DNA of 57,809 nucleotides from Burkholderiaceae bacterium (GTDB lineage: Bacteria; Pseudomonadota; Gammaproteobacteria; Burkholderiales; Burkholderiaceae_C), in NCBI GenBank assembly GCA_004323695.1, contig SCRU01000162.1, forward strand, positions 1 through 57,809, given 5' to 3'. The position numbers and the translations under genes are program-made. The notes beneath the pieces are model-generated. The model worked only from the letters and a program-made list of their open reading frames with translations, made no database searches and was not told the DNA's origin. Below are positions 33,026-41,938 of this stretch, in pieces (position 1 is the first letter of the stretch; each line of letters begins with the position of its first letter).

Positions 33026-34030
33026 ATGACTGAATATTTCGAAGACAAACCGTTCCCGCGCGTGGGCATCTACGGCGCCGGCGCGATCGGCGGCTGGATC
33101 GGCGCGGCGCTGGCCCATGCCGGCTGCAACGTGAGCGTGGTCGCGCGCGACGCGACGCTGGCCGCCTTGCGCCAGCATGGACTGCGCGTGCAGCGCGGCG
33201 AGCAGGTCACGACCGTGCAGGTTCAGGCGAGCGACGACCCGGCCGCGCTCGGGGCGCAGGACCTGGTGGTGGTCGCGGTGAAGGCGCCGGCACTCGCCGG
33301 GGTCGCGCGCCGCATCGCGCCGCTGCTCGGAGAGGACACCGTGGTACTGACCGCGATGAACGGCGTGCCCTGGTGGTTCCTGGACGGCTTCGGCAGTCGC
33401 TTCGCCGGTACGCGGCTGACCTCGGTCGACCCGGATGGCGAGATCGCGCGCGCGATCGCCACGCGGCACGTGATCGGCTGCGTCGTGCATGCGAGCTGCG
33501 CTTTGAGGAGCCCGGGCTTCGTGCACCACCGCTTCGGCAACGGGCTCATCATCGGCGAGCCTTCCGGCGAGGTCACGCCGCGGGTACGCCGGCTTGCCGC
33601 GCTGCTCACGCACGCCGGCATCGAGGCGCGCATCGCCGAGCAGATCCAGAAGGACTGCTGGTACAAGCTGTGGGGCAACATGACGGTGAACCCGATCAGC
33701 CTGCTGACCGGCGCGACCACCGACCTGATCATGGGCGACGAGCTGGTACGCAACTTCATCTCCAGCATCATGCTGGAAGCGCGCGAGATCGGCGCGCGCA
33801 TCGGCGTGCCGATCGCCGAGCGGCCCGAGGACCGGCACGCCGTGACAATGAAGCTGGGCGCGTTCAAGACCTCGATGCTGCAGGACGTGGAAGCGGGCCG
33901 AGCCGTGGAGCTCGACGCGCTGGTCACCGCGGTGCGCGAGCTGGGGCAACTCACCGGTGTGGCGACGCCGTATACCGATGCGCTGCTGGGGCTGGCGCGG
34001 CTGCGGGCGCGGGGGCTGGGATTGTATTGA
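33026..34030 (+). CDS. 2-dehydropantoate 2-reductase-family protein
   Basis: A 334-residue NAD(P)-dependent reductase with the Rossmann motif VGIYGAGAIGGWIGAALAHAG, then VVVAVKAP, TAMNGVPWW, and the substrate helix DCWYKLWGNMTVNPISLLTGATTDLI with the catalytic Lys. It matches the ApbA/PanE family, but as the last gene of a catabolic operon it more likely reduces a 2-oxo acid of the pathway than ketopantoate. It stands 38 bases after the class II aldolase. A REP-like element follows. Whether PanE or a paralogue is meant cannot be decided. Confidence 0.85.
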   Translation: MTEYFEDKPFPRVGIYGAGAIGGWIGAALAHAGCNVSVVARDATLAALRQHGLRVQRGEQVTTVQVQASDDPAALGAQDLVVVAVKAPALAGVARRIAPLLGEDTVVLTAMNGVPWWFLDGFGSRFAGTRLTSVDPDGEIARAIATRHVIGCVVHASCALRSPGFVHHRFGNGLIIGEPSGEVTPRVRRLAALLTHAGIEARIAEQIQKDCWYKLWGNMTVNPISLLTGATTDLIMGDELVRNFISSIMLEAREIGARIGVPIAERPEDRHAVTMKLGAFKTSMLQDVEAGRAVELDALVTAVRELGQLTGVATPYTDALLGLARLRARGLGLY

Positions 34031-34052
34031 TCGCAGTGTCGAAGCCGTGGTT

Positions 34053-34117
34053 GTCATCCCCGGCCCCGTCTCGTCATCCCCGGCTCCATCTCGCCATTCC
34101 CGGCTTGACCGGGAATG
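34053..34117. repeat. REP-like element with tandem 20-base units
   Basis: Two direct copies of GTCATCCCCGGC plus TCTC at a 20-base period (34053 and 34073) are followed by a third, diverged copy that forms a perfect hairpin, CATTCCCGG / CCGGGAATG with a CTTGA loop. It lies between the convergent ends of the reductase and alr genes and may act as a bidirectional transcription stop without a U-tract. Confidence 0.7.
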
Positions 34118-34129
34118 ACAGAGGGGAGC

Positions 34130-35233
34130 CTACTCCACCCCCACCGGCACCCGCAACGCCAGCGCGCACATCAGCTCATACCCCACCGTGCCACCGGCCT
34201 GCGCCACCTCGTCAATCGGCAGCACGGCGCCACTCAACGCCCGCCCCCACAGCGTAACTTCGGTGCCGAACCCGGCATCGGGCACTGGCGTGAGGTCCAC
34301 CATGATCATGTCCATGCTGACGCGCCCGACCATGCGCGTGCGCACGCCGTTCACCAGCACGGGGGTGCCAGTACTGCAGTGGCGCGGATAGCCGTCGGCG
34401 TAGCCGCAGGCGACGATGCCGATGCGCATGGCTCCATCGGCGGTGAAGGTCGAGCCGTAGCCGACGGTGTCGCCGGCGGCGAGCTGCTGGGTGCCGATCA
34501 GCTTCGCGGTCAGCGTCATCGCCGGCTGCAGATTCCAGTGCGCCGCGTCGTGTTCGGGAAAGTCGGGGGCACTGCCGTACACGGCAATACCCGGGCGCAC
34601 CCAGTCGGAGTGCAGCGGTTCGCCGTCGCCGCCCTCGCCATAGCGCAGCGTGGCGGCGCTGTTGGAAAGCGTGCGCTCGCCCGGCAAATCGCGTGTCGCG
34701 GCATTGAACACCGCAAGTTGCTGCGTGATGCCCCTGGCGCCATCGGCGTCGCTGAAATGCGTCATGAGGGATATCTCGTCCACCTGCGGCAGCGCGTTGA
34801 GCCGCGTCCATGCGGCGCGGTAGCGCTGCGGCGTAAAGCCCAGGCGGTTCATGCCGGAATTCATCTTGAGGAACACGCGCTGCGGCACCTGCGTCTTGTG
34901 CGCGGCCAGCATCGCGATCTGCTCGTCGCAGTGCACCGTATGCCAAAGGTCCAGGCGCGAGCAAAGCTCCAGGTCGCGCGGCTCGAACACGCCTTCCAGC
35001 AGCAGGATGGGGCCGCGCCAGCCCAGGGCGCGCACCCGCTCGGCTTCGTTCAGATCGAGCAGCGCAAAGCCGTCGGCGCCGCGCAGGCCCTCGAACGCGC
35101 GTTCGATGCCGTGGCCGTAGGCATTCGCTTTCACCACGGCCCAGACGCGTGCGTCGGGCGCGGCCTGACGCGCGCGCGCCAGGTTGTGGCGCAGGGATTC
35201 GGTATGGATCGTGGCGTGGATCGGACGGGGCAT
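34130..35233 (-). CDS. alr: alanine racemase
   Basis: A 367-residue PLP enzyme that makes D-Ala for peptidoglycan. K35 in [11 protein letters not shown] is the PLP lysine; [46 protein letters not shown] and [11 protein letters not shown] (catalytic Tyr) complete the TIM-barrel and beta domain. Its length is normal. The gene stands alone on the minus strand, divergent from lplT and convergent with the reductase of the hpa operon across a REP-like element. No clear ribosome site was found. The choice between alr and a catabolic dadX cannot be made; no dadA lies nearby. Confidence 0.95.
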   Translation of the reverse strand: MPRPIHATIHTESLRHNLARARQAAPDARVWAVVKANAYGHGIERAFEGLRGADGFALLDLNEAERVRALGWRGPILLLEGVFEPRDLELCSRLDLWHTVHCDEQIAMLAAHKTQVPQRVFLKMNSGMNRLGFTPQRYRAAWTRLNALPQVDEISLMTHFSDADGARGITQQLAVFNAATRDLPGERTLSNSAATLRYGEGGDGEPLHSDWVRPGIAVYGSAPDFPEHDAAHWNLQPAMTLTAKLIGTQQLAAGDTVGYGSTFTADGAMRIGIVACGYADGYPRHCSTGTPVLVNGVRTRMVGRVSMDMIMVDLTPVPDAGFGTEVTLWGRALSGAVLPIDEVAQAGGTVGYELMCALALRVPVGVE

Positions 35234-35359
35234 GGCAGCAGCGGCAAGGCGGTATCGGCGCTCATTTTGACACCGGGGGCCATGCTATAACCCTCTGCTA
35301 CATGGTGACCCCTCCAAATCATCGCGCATCAGATTCACTGATACCCTGACCCGTAGTTC

Positions 35360-36643
35360 ATGAAGCGCGGTTTCTACACCATCATGGCGGCCCAGTTCTT
35401 CAGTTCGCTGGCCGACAATGCGCTTTTCGTTGCCGGCGTGGAACTGATCCAGACCGACGGCGGCGCCGAATGGAAGCGCGCCGCGCTGGTGCCGATGTTC
35501 GCGCTGTTCTACGTGATCCTGGCCCCGTTCGTCGGCGCCTTTGCCGACGCCCAGCCCAAGGGCAAGGTGATGTTCATCAGCAACGCCATCAAGATGCTGG
35601 GCTGCCTGCTGATGCTGGTCGGCACGCATCCGCTGCTGGCGTACGCGGTGGTCGGGCTGGGCGCGGCCGCCTACTCGCCGGCCAAGTACGGCATCCTGAC
35701 CGAACTGCTGCCGGCCTCACAGCTGGTCAAGGCGAACGGCTGGATCGAGGGGCTGACGATCGCCTCCATCATCCTGGGCGTGCTGCTTGGCGGGCAACTG
35801 GTAGGGCATCGGGTGTCGAGCGTGCTGCTGTCGTTCGACCTGCCGCACATCAACACCGGCATCGACACGCCGGCGCAGGCCGCGATCGTGGTGCTGATCG
35901 GGGTCTACGCGGTGGCGGCCTGGTTCAACCTGTGCATTCCGCTGACCGGGGTGGAAATGCGCCCGATGTCGCGCACCTGGCTGGATCTGGTGCCCGACTT
36001 CCTGGGCTGCAATTCGCGGCTGTGGCACGACAAGCTGGGCCAGATTTCGCTGGCCACCACCACGCTGTTCTGGGGCGTGAGCGGCAACCTGAAATACATC
36101 GTGCTGGCCTGGAGCGCGCTGGCGCTGGGCTACAGCATGACGCAGGCGTCCTCGCTGGTCGGCGTGGTGGCGATCGGCACGGCGGTCGGGGCGGTGGTGG
36201 CCTCCCTGCGCATGCGGCTCGACACCGCCACCCGGGTCATTCCGCTGGGCATCGCGATGGGGGTGCTGGTGATTTTGATGAACTTCATCCACAGCATCTG
36301 GATCGCGGCCCCGTTCCTGATTGTGCTGGGCGGGCTGGGCGGCTTTCTGGTAGTGCCCATGAATGCGCTGCTGCAGCACCGCGGCCACAACCTGATGGGG
36401 GCGGGGCGCTCCATCGCGGTGCAGAACTTCAACGAGCAGGCCTGCATCCTGATTCTGGGCGCCTTCTACAGCCTCTCGACCGGGCTGGGCCTGTCCACCG
36501 CCAGTGCCATCACCGCCTTTGGCCTGGTGGTCGCCGTGATGATGTGGATGATCCGGCGCTGGTACCAAAGCAATTGCATCAAACACCGCGACGAGATCGA
36601 GCATCTGCTCGCGATTGCGCGCAACGACGACCTGCACGGATGA
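35360..36643 (+). CDS. lplT: lysophospholipid transporter LplT
   Basis: A 427-residue MFS protein with 12 helices, which flips lysophospholipids across the inner membrane for reacylation. The N-terminus MKRGFYTIMAAQFFSSLADNALFVAGVEL and later AAYSPAKYGILTELLPASQLVKANGWIEGLTIASIILGVLLGGQL are typical of LplT. In E. coli it is fused or paired with Aas; no aas gene lies next to it here. An EamA exporter follows after 58 bases. The ATG lacks a strong ribosome site. No anomaly was seen. Confidence 0.93.
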   Translation: MKRGFYTIMAAQFFSSLADNALFVAGVELIQTDGGAEWKRAALVPMFALFYVILAPFVGAFADAQPKGKVMFISNAIKMLGCLLMLVGTHPLLAYAVVGLGAAAYSPAKYGILTELLPASQLVKANGWIEGLTIASIILGVLLGGQLVGHRVSSVLLSFDLPHINTGIDTPAQAAIVVLIGVYAVAAWFNLCIPLTGVEMRPMSRTWLDLVPDFLGCNSRLWHDKLGQISLATTTLFWGVSGNLKYIVLAWSALALGYSMTQASSLVGVVAIGTAVGAVVASLRMRLDTATRVIPLGIAMGVLVILMNFIHSIWIAAPFLIVLGGLGGFLVVPMNALLQHRGHNLMGAGRSIAVQNFNEQACILILGAFYSLSTGLGLSTASAITAFGLVVAVMMWMIRRWYQSNCIKHRDEIEHLLAIARNDDLHG

Positions 36644-36701
36644 GCGCCGCCCGGCCGCCTGAAGGCGCTCGCGCCGCAGTGCGCGGCGCAAAGGTCCTTG
36701 C

Positions 36702-37619
36702 GTGAGCGCGCGCGACTCGAGGGGCGCGTTGCTGGCGGCGGGGGCGCTGATGCTCAATGCCTTTGTCTGGGGCATGTCGTGGTGGCCGTTTCGCCAGCTC
36801 GAGGCGCGCGGCGTGCATCCGTTGTGGGCCACCGCCATCATCTACCTCGTCTCGCTGGCCTGCCTGCTGGTGTTTCAGCCGCATGCCTGGCGGGGCCTGC
36901 GGCAGTATCCCGCGCTGCTGCTGCTGATGGCCGCCTCGGGCCTGACCAATCTTTGCTTCAACTGGGCCGTGACGGTGGGCGACGTGGTGCGCGTGGTGCT
37001 GCTGTTCTACCTGATGCCGCTGTGGACCGTGCTGCTGGCCTGGCCGCTGCTGCGCGAGCGGCCCACGCTCACCTCGCTGTCGCGCATGCTGCTCGCGCTG
37101 GCGGGCGTGGTGATCGTCCTCAAGACGCCGGGATCGGCCTGGCCGGTGCCCGAAAGCGGCGCCGACTGGCTCGCGCTGGGCGGCGGGTTCAGCTTTGCGC
37201 TCACGAACATCCTGCTGCGCAAACTGAACCACACGCCGGCCCTATCGCGCGTGCTGGCCATGTTTTGCGGCGGCGCGCTGCTGGCCACGGCAGCGGCCTG
37301 CATTGGCGTTGCGCGCGGCGTGGTGGCGCTGCCGCCGGCCCCGTCCGCGTCCTGGCTGGTGTTCGCGGTCGCACTGAGCCTGGCGTTCCTGGCCGGCAAC
37401 CTGGCGCTGCAATATGGCGCCGCGCGCCTGACCGCGCACGGCACCGCACTCATCATGCTCTCGGAAGTGGTGTTTGCCAGCGCCTCCTCGGTCGCCCTCG
37501 GCGCCGCAATCCTGACCGGCCGCACCTGGCTGGGCGGCGGCCTGATCCTGCTCGCGGCCTTGTGGTCGGCGCTATCGAACGACGCGTCTTCGCCCGTGAA
37601 GCGTCGACGCACGAATTAG
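36702..37619 (+). CDS. EamA-family (DMT) transporter
   Basis: A 305-residue drug/metabolite exporter with ten helices in two EamA repeats (about 10-140 and 155-295): LNAFVWGMSWWPFRQLEARG, VVLLFYLMPLWTVLLAWPLLRERP, FALTNILLRKL and GTALIMLSEVVFASASSVALGAAILTGRTWLGGGLILLAAL. The start is a GTG. The last codons (about residues 284-305, LILLAALWSALSND and a basic tail) are duplicated in altered form about 5.1 kb downstream, next to the response-regulator-like gene. The substrate is unknown; amino acids and drugs are common for the family. Confidence 0.9.
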   Translation: MSARDSRGALLAAGALMLNAFVWGMSWWPFRQLEARGVHPLWATAIIYLVSLACLLVFQPHAWRGLRQYPALLLLMAASGLTNLCFNWAVTVGDVVRVVLLFYLMPLWTVLLAWPLLRERPTLTSLSRMLLALAGVVIVLKTPGSAWPVPESGADWLALGGGFSFALTNILLRKLNHTPALSRVLAMFCGGALLATAAACIGVARGVVALPPAPSASWLVFAVALSLAFLAGNLALQYGAARLTAHGTALIMLSEVVFASASSVALGAAILTGRTWLGGGLILLAALWSALSNDASSPVKRRRTN

Positions 37620-37827
37620 CGCTTTCCAGCGTGCTCGGGCGAGGTGGCCTCGAACGCCTAAATGGCAAAACCTCTGACATGCAGCAACCGGGCGAGCGGG
37701 TGCTGCTCAGCAAATAACTGGCACAACGCGAACAAAGCCCATTGGGCTGGTGCCACGCTGCGATGGACGCATGGCTGCGCCCGGCATCCTGCGTGTATGA
37801 GGATGCCCGTATTGGGGCCTGGCGGGG

Positions 37828-38733
37828 CTATTCTTTCAGAAGTTGAACCACAAATTCCCGCAACCATTTGTTGGCAGCATCGTGGTGGTAGCGTTCGTGC
37901 CAATGTTGCCGGATCTCAATGCGCGGGAATTTTATCGGTGACTCCAGCACTCTCAAATTTCGGTGCCCTTGCAGTGCGGCCGCCATTCTTGATGGAATGG
38001 TGGCGATAGCGTCACTCTGCTCGACAATCGTTGGCAAAACCAGGAAATCCGGCACGCTCACAGCGATCTGCCTGCGCAGTCTTTGCTTCCAAAGTATCTG
38101 TTCCAAAGCAGTGTCATGCCCGGTTCCAGTCGAGGCAACGACCGCATGGGGCGTTGCGACATATTGATCCAGGCTGAGTGAAGCTCGGATCACGGGGTGA
38201 TCGTGCCGGACAATGCAGACAAACTTGTCGCCGTATAGGCGCTGTTGATAGAAGCCCGACTTCAGGTTGGGGAAAATGCCGATAGCGAGATCGCCATCGC
38301 CAGCCGCCATGACGTCCTGCAATCCTTTTTCAGGTGCACGCCTGACCCTCACGCTCACGCCCGGCGCGAGATTATGCAACCCCAGCAGGAGTTTGGGCAA
38401 AAAGACCAGTTCACCGACCTCCGAGAGATAGAAGGTGAACAACTTGTTGGCAGACGCGGGGTCAAAACCCGCATCAATGCCCAGCGCCGACTCCAGCAAT
38501 TCGCAGGCACGCGCGATCGGTCCCGCAAGCCCTTGCGCATAGGGCGTGGGCTGCATTCCCGCTGTTGTGCGTACGAACAGTGGATCATTGAATTTTCTTC
38601 GTAGTCGCGCCAAGGCGTTGCTCATAGCCGGCTGGGACAGGCCCACGCGGTCGGCAGCCAGTGTGACATTGTGTTCCCGGGCCAATGCGTCGAATGCCAC
38701 CAGCAGGTTCAGGTCAATCGAAGTCAGGTTCAT
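37828..38733 (-). CDS. LysR-family transcriptional regulator
   Basis: A 301-residue regulator. The helix-turn-helix is near residues 15-45 (FDALAREHNVTLAADRVGLSQPAMSNALARLRRKFNDPLFVRT), then a periplasmic-binding-like effector domain. A start eight codons upstream is also possible; the chosen Met gives the usual MNLTSIDLNLLVAFDAL. It diverges from the gamma-glutamyltransferase-like gene and probably controls it through the T-N11-A box between them. The 208 bases between it and the EamA gene show no reading frame of interest. The region has visibly lower GC than its surroundings. Confidence 0.9.
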   Translation of the reverse strand: MNLTSIDLNLLVAFDALAREHNVTLAADRVGLSQPAMSNALARLRRKFNDPLFVRTTAGMQPTPYAQGLAGPIARACELLESALGIDAGFDPASANKLFTFYLSEVGELVFLPKLLLGLHNLAPGVSVRVRRAPEKGLQDVMAAGDGDLAIGIFPNLKSGFYQQRLYGDKFVCIVRHDHPVIRASLSLDQYVATPHAVVASTGTGHDTALEQILWKQRLRRQIAVSVPDFLVLPTIVEQSDAIATIPSRMAAALQGHRNLRVLESPIKFPRIEIRQHWHERYHHDAANKWLREFVVQLLKE

Positions 38734-38800
38734 TGGACATTGCGGGAAATGCGACATCAGTCTTCGCGGTCATAAGAGGCGATTTGATGGGTCTCCAAAT

Positions 38801-38815
38801 ATTCATGCTGTGAAT
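38801..38815. promoter_or_regulatory. LysR-type T-N11-A box
   Basis: The palindrome ATTCA-TGCTG-TGAAT has the T-N11-A form bound by LysR regulators. A second inverted repeat, ATGCTG/CAGCAT, overlaps it (38805-38824). It lies between the divergent LysR and hydrolase genes, about 90 bases before the hydrolase ATG. Confidence 0.6.
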
Positions 38816-38904
38816 GTTCAGCATACAACTTTCGGCATCGACAAATATACGCCTGAGACCTAAATTGATCCTCTCGACATTCATCGTGGCATCAAAAAGG
38901 CACC

Positions 38905-40581
38905 ATGGACACCGTTGGACAGCGTGACACCGCCACGGCAAGGACAAGCACATCCAGTTTGTCGGGATCCTCACCGCAAGGTGGGCAAGACCGGTTGGCG
39001 CGCTCTCGCATCGGCATGGTGACGAGTCCACACGAACTCGCATCGCAGGCAGGGCTGAATGTGCTCAAGTCGGGCGGCAATGCCGTGGAAGCGGTCATTG
39101 CCATTGGCGCGTGCCTGTCGGTCACCTATCCCCACTTCACCGGACTGGGGGGCGATGGATTCATGCTGATCGCCGATGCTCACGGAAAAGTCTCCACCAT
39201 CTCCGGAATTGGCCAGGCGCCCCGGCGATTGCCCGCCTTTGATGCGTCGGTAAATGCAATTCCGCATCGCGGCCCCATCTCGATGCTGACGACCGCGGGG
39301 AACGTGGATGCGATGGGAAAGGCCTTTGAGCTGAGTTGCAGGGAATTGGGCGGCAAGCAGTCCTGGGCCTCGCTGCTGACACCGGCGGCGACCCTTGCAC
39401 GAGAGGGCTTTCCCTGGACGGCATCCGGACATTTCTGGCTGGACTTCCGCGCAGGAGAAATGAACAAGCTCCCCGGCGTTGCGAGTGTATTTCTTGCTAA
39501 TGGCGAAGCACCGGTTGCAGGTGAGATTGTCCGGCAGCCGCATTTGGCGCGCACATTGGAAACCCTGGCCGAACGCGGTCATCGCGACTTTTACGAAGGC
39601 CACCTTGCCGCTCGTTTGGCCAAGGGGTTGCAGGAGGCCGGCTCATCACTGACAGCAGGCGACCTCGCTGCGACTGCGGCTCGCCTCGAGCCACCGCTCA
39701 CGCAAACTTATCGCGGAGGCATGCTGCTGGCGCACCAACCACCAACTCAAGGGGTGACCACGCTGCAAATCATGGGCATTCTTGACCGCTTCGATATGGC
39801 CGCTATTCCCGAGGGCAGTGCCGACTATTACCACCTGCTGGTGGAGGCGGTGAAATGCGCGTTCAATGAACGCAACCGTTACCTCGCCGACCCGGATTTC
39901 AGCCCGGTGCCCTGCGAAAAGTTGCTGTCGAACGTCGCCCTTGACCGCGCTGCTGCGAGCGTGAACCTGGCACGCGCGCAACCGTGGCCACATCGCTTTC
40001 AAGTTGGCGACACCGCATACATTGGCGCCACGGATGCGGCCGGCAATTCGGTGTCGATGCTGCAGACACTCTATTACGACTGGGGCAGTGGCGTCATGGC
40101 TGGCGATACCGGTGTGCTCTGGCACAACCGTGGCGCAGCGTTCTCGCTGGATCCCAGGTCTCCCAACCGGCTTGAACCGGGCAAGCGCCCCTTCCACACG
40201 CTCAACCCGGGTATCTACATGAAAGATGGCCAGGCAAGCATCCTGTACGGCACGCAAGGTGCTGACGGCCAGCCACAGACTCTGGCAGCGATTCTGACGC
40301 GGCTGATTGACTACGAGATGGACCCACTCACGGCGCTGGCGCGGCCGCGCTTCCTGCTTGGCCGGACGTTTTCGGACAGCAGGGATTCACTCAAGCTTGA
40401 ATCCGATGCCGGCAGTGAAGTGTTCCTCGAATTGGCGCAACGAGGCCACGAAATGAGTACCTTGCCCGCGCAAAGCCCGTTGGCAGGCCATCCGGGAGCC
40501 ATCGTCATCCATCCGGGTCCTCCCCGGTTAATCACGGGCGCGCACGATCCGCGCAGCGATGGTCGGGCGCTTGGCCTGTAG
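38905..40581 (+). CDS. gamma-glutamyltransferase-like Ntn hydrolase
   Basis: A 558-residue protein of the gamma-glutamyltranspeptidase / cephalosporin acylase family, which is made as a proenzyme and cut before a Thr nucleophile. SGGNAVEAVIAIGACLSVTYPHFTGLGGDGFML is the conserved N-terminal part; the predicted nucleophile is T370 in VGDTAYIGATD, and GSGVM and GTQGADGQPQT follow. The second Thr of the E. coli TTHYS motif is Ala here, as in acylase-type relatives. There is no signal peptide, so it should be cytoplasmic, unlike true periplasmic GGT. HpxW-type oxamate amidohydrolases are the nearest functional comparison I can suggest; the substrate is unknown. Confidence 0.87.
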   Translation: MDTVGQRDTATARTSTSSLSGSSPQGGQDRLARSRIGMVTSPHELASQAGLNVLKSGGNAVEAVIAIGACLSVTYPHFTGLGGDGFMLIADAHGKVSTISGIGQAPRRLPAFDASVNAIPHRGPISMLTTAGNVDAMGKAFELSCRELGGKQSWASLLTPAATLAREGFPWTASGHFWLDFRAGEMNKLPGVASVFLANGEAPVAGEIVRQPHLARTLETLAERGHRDFYEGHLAARLAKGLQEAGSSLTAGDLAATAARLEPPLTQTYRGGMLLAHQPPTQGVTTLQIMGILDRFDMAAIPEGSADYYHLLVEAVKCAFNERNRYLADPDFSPVPCEKLLSNVALDRAAASVNLARAQPWPHRFQVGDTAYIGATDAAGNSVSMLQTLYYDWGSGVMAGDTGVLWHNRGAAFSLDPRSPNRLEPGKRPFHTLNPGIYMKDGQASILYGTQGADGQPQTLAAILTRLIDYEMDPLTALARPRFLLGRTFSDSRDSLKLESDAGSEVFLELAQRGHEMSTLPAQSPLAGHPGAIVIHPGPPRLITGAHDPRSDGRALGL

Positions 40582-40654
40582 GTGCGTGCATGAACTGGCC
40601 ATAGCCTCGGTTTGGCGCGGGTAGATGAAAACGTCAACCACGAAGGAGACAGAC

Positions 40655-41938
40655 ATGAAATTTGATCTATTGGTAAGGCAGGTATGTATCCACGATGACG
40701 GGCCGTTGATGGACATCGCAGTACGGGATGGGCGGATCGCCGCGATCGAAGCTGGCATTGAAGGCGAGGCCCTCAGTGAAATAGACGCTGGAGGACGAGC
40801 GGTCATTCCGGGGCTCGTCGAGCCGCACCTGCATCTGGACAAGGCCTTGCTGCACCGACGACTGCCGCCAATACAAGGCACACTGGAGGAAGCGATCCGC
40901 TTGACAGGCATCCTCAAGGGCAAGCAGGAGAGAGAGGACGTGATGACGCGGTCGCGCACCGTGCTCGATATGGCCGTAAAAAATGGCACCACCGCAATCC
41001 GCGCTCATCCGGACGTCGACCTGATACAGGGCCTGATTGGCGTAGAAACCCTGCTTGAGTTGCGCGAGGAATACCGCGATCTGCTTGATCTGCAGATCGT
41101 CGCATTTCCGCAGGAGGGAATACTCAAGTCACCTGGCACACGCGCGTTGATGGTCGAGGCGATGGATATGGGCGCTGACGTGATTGGTGGCTGCCCCTAT
41201 TGCGAATTGAACCGCAAGGACACCGAGGCCCACATCGACACGGTCTTCGAGCTGGCTGAGCGGTATGACGCGCCGATCGACATGCACGTCGACTTCGCTG
41301 ACGACACCAGCGATCAGCGCTTTGTCACCACTGAATATATCGCACGCAAGACGATCGAGCGCGGATGGCAGGGTCGGGTTTCTCTCGGCCATGTCACCAG
41401 CCTGAGTTCGCTGTCGCCGTCTGAACTCGAGCCAATCATCGGGTTGCTGCACGAAGCCAACATCACTGTCGTCACGCTACCGGCCACCGACCTTTACCTG
41501 AGCGGACGCCGCGATGAGTCCAACCAACGCCGCGGGCTGACTCCAGTGCGCGCCCTCCACCACGGTGGCGTCAATGTCGCTTATTCGTCGAACAACGTCC
41601 GCAATGCGTTTACCCCTTTCGGCAAGGCCGATATGCTGCAAATTGGGAACATGCTTGCCCATGTGGTCCAGTTCGGCACGCCCGACCACCAGGCGGCAAT
41701 CCTCGACATGGGCACGCGCAACGCCGCGCGCGCGATCGGCCTTGGGGACGACTATGGCATTGCCGTCGGGTGCCTTGCTAACTTCGTGATTCTCGACACA
41801 TTCAAGGTTGCCGATGCGCTGCTTGACATCCCGGCGCGATTGTGGGTAATCAAGAGCGGCAAGATCACTGTCGTCACCCATCACCAATGTGAAATCCATC
41901 GCCACCCAACCCATGAAACCAAGGAAGCAAAGTCATGA
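40655..41938 (+). CDS. CodA-like metal-dependent amidohydrolase with altered active site
   Basis: A 427-residue amidohydrolase closely alignable to E. coli cytosine deaminase: VEPHLHLDKALLHRRLP (H58, H60), DMHVDFADD (H211), GHVTSLSSL (H246) and GVNVAYSSNNVRNAFTPFGKADMLQ. Two key CodA residues differ: the catalytic Glu of HCDEIDD is F214, and the metal-binding Asp of GHDDVFDP is N313. Cytosine deamination is therefore unlikely. The start was set at the ATG after AAGGAG; a start ten codons upstream lacks that. It lies 73 bases after the hydrolase gene and overlaps the DUF1097 gene. The reaction is unknown. Confidence 0.88.
   Translation: MKFDLLVRQVCIHDDGPLMDIAVRDGRIAAIEAGIEGEALSEIDAGGRAVIPGLVEPHLHLDKALLHRRLPPIQGTLEEAIRLTGILKGKQEREDVMTRSRTVLDMAVKNGTTAIRAHPDVDLIQGLIGVETLLELREEYRDLLDLQIVAFPQEGILKSPGTRALMVEAMDMGADVIGGCPYCELNRKDTEAHIDTVFELAERYDAPIDMHVDFADDTSDQRFVTTEYIARKTIERGWQGRVSLGHVTSLSSLSPSELEPIIGLLHEANITVVTLPATDLYLSGRRDESNQRRGLTPVRALHHGGVNVAYSSNNVRNAFTPFGKADMLQIGNMLAHVVQFGTPDHQAAILDMGTRNAARAIGLGDDYGIAVGCLANFVILDTFKVADALLDIPARLWVIKSGKITVVTHHQCEIHRHPTHETKEAKS

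Noticed and set aside
37620-37660. Possible similarity of the DNA after the EamA stop to the 3' end of the receiver-like gene (42787 onward), which would extend the duplication.
   Set aside because: Only short, broken matches of GC-rich words were found; it is not above what chance would give.
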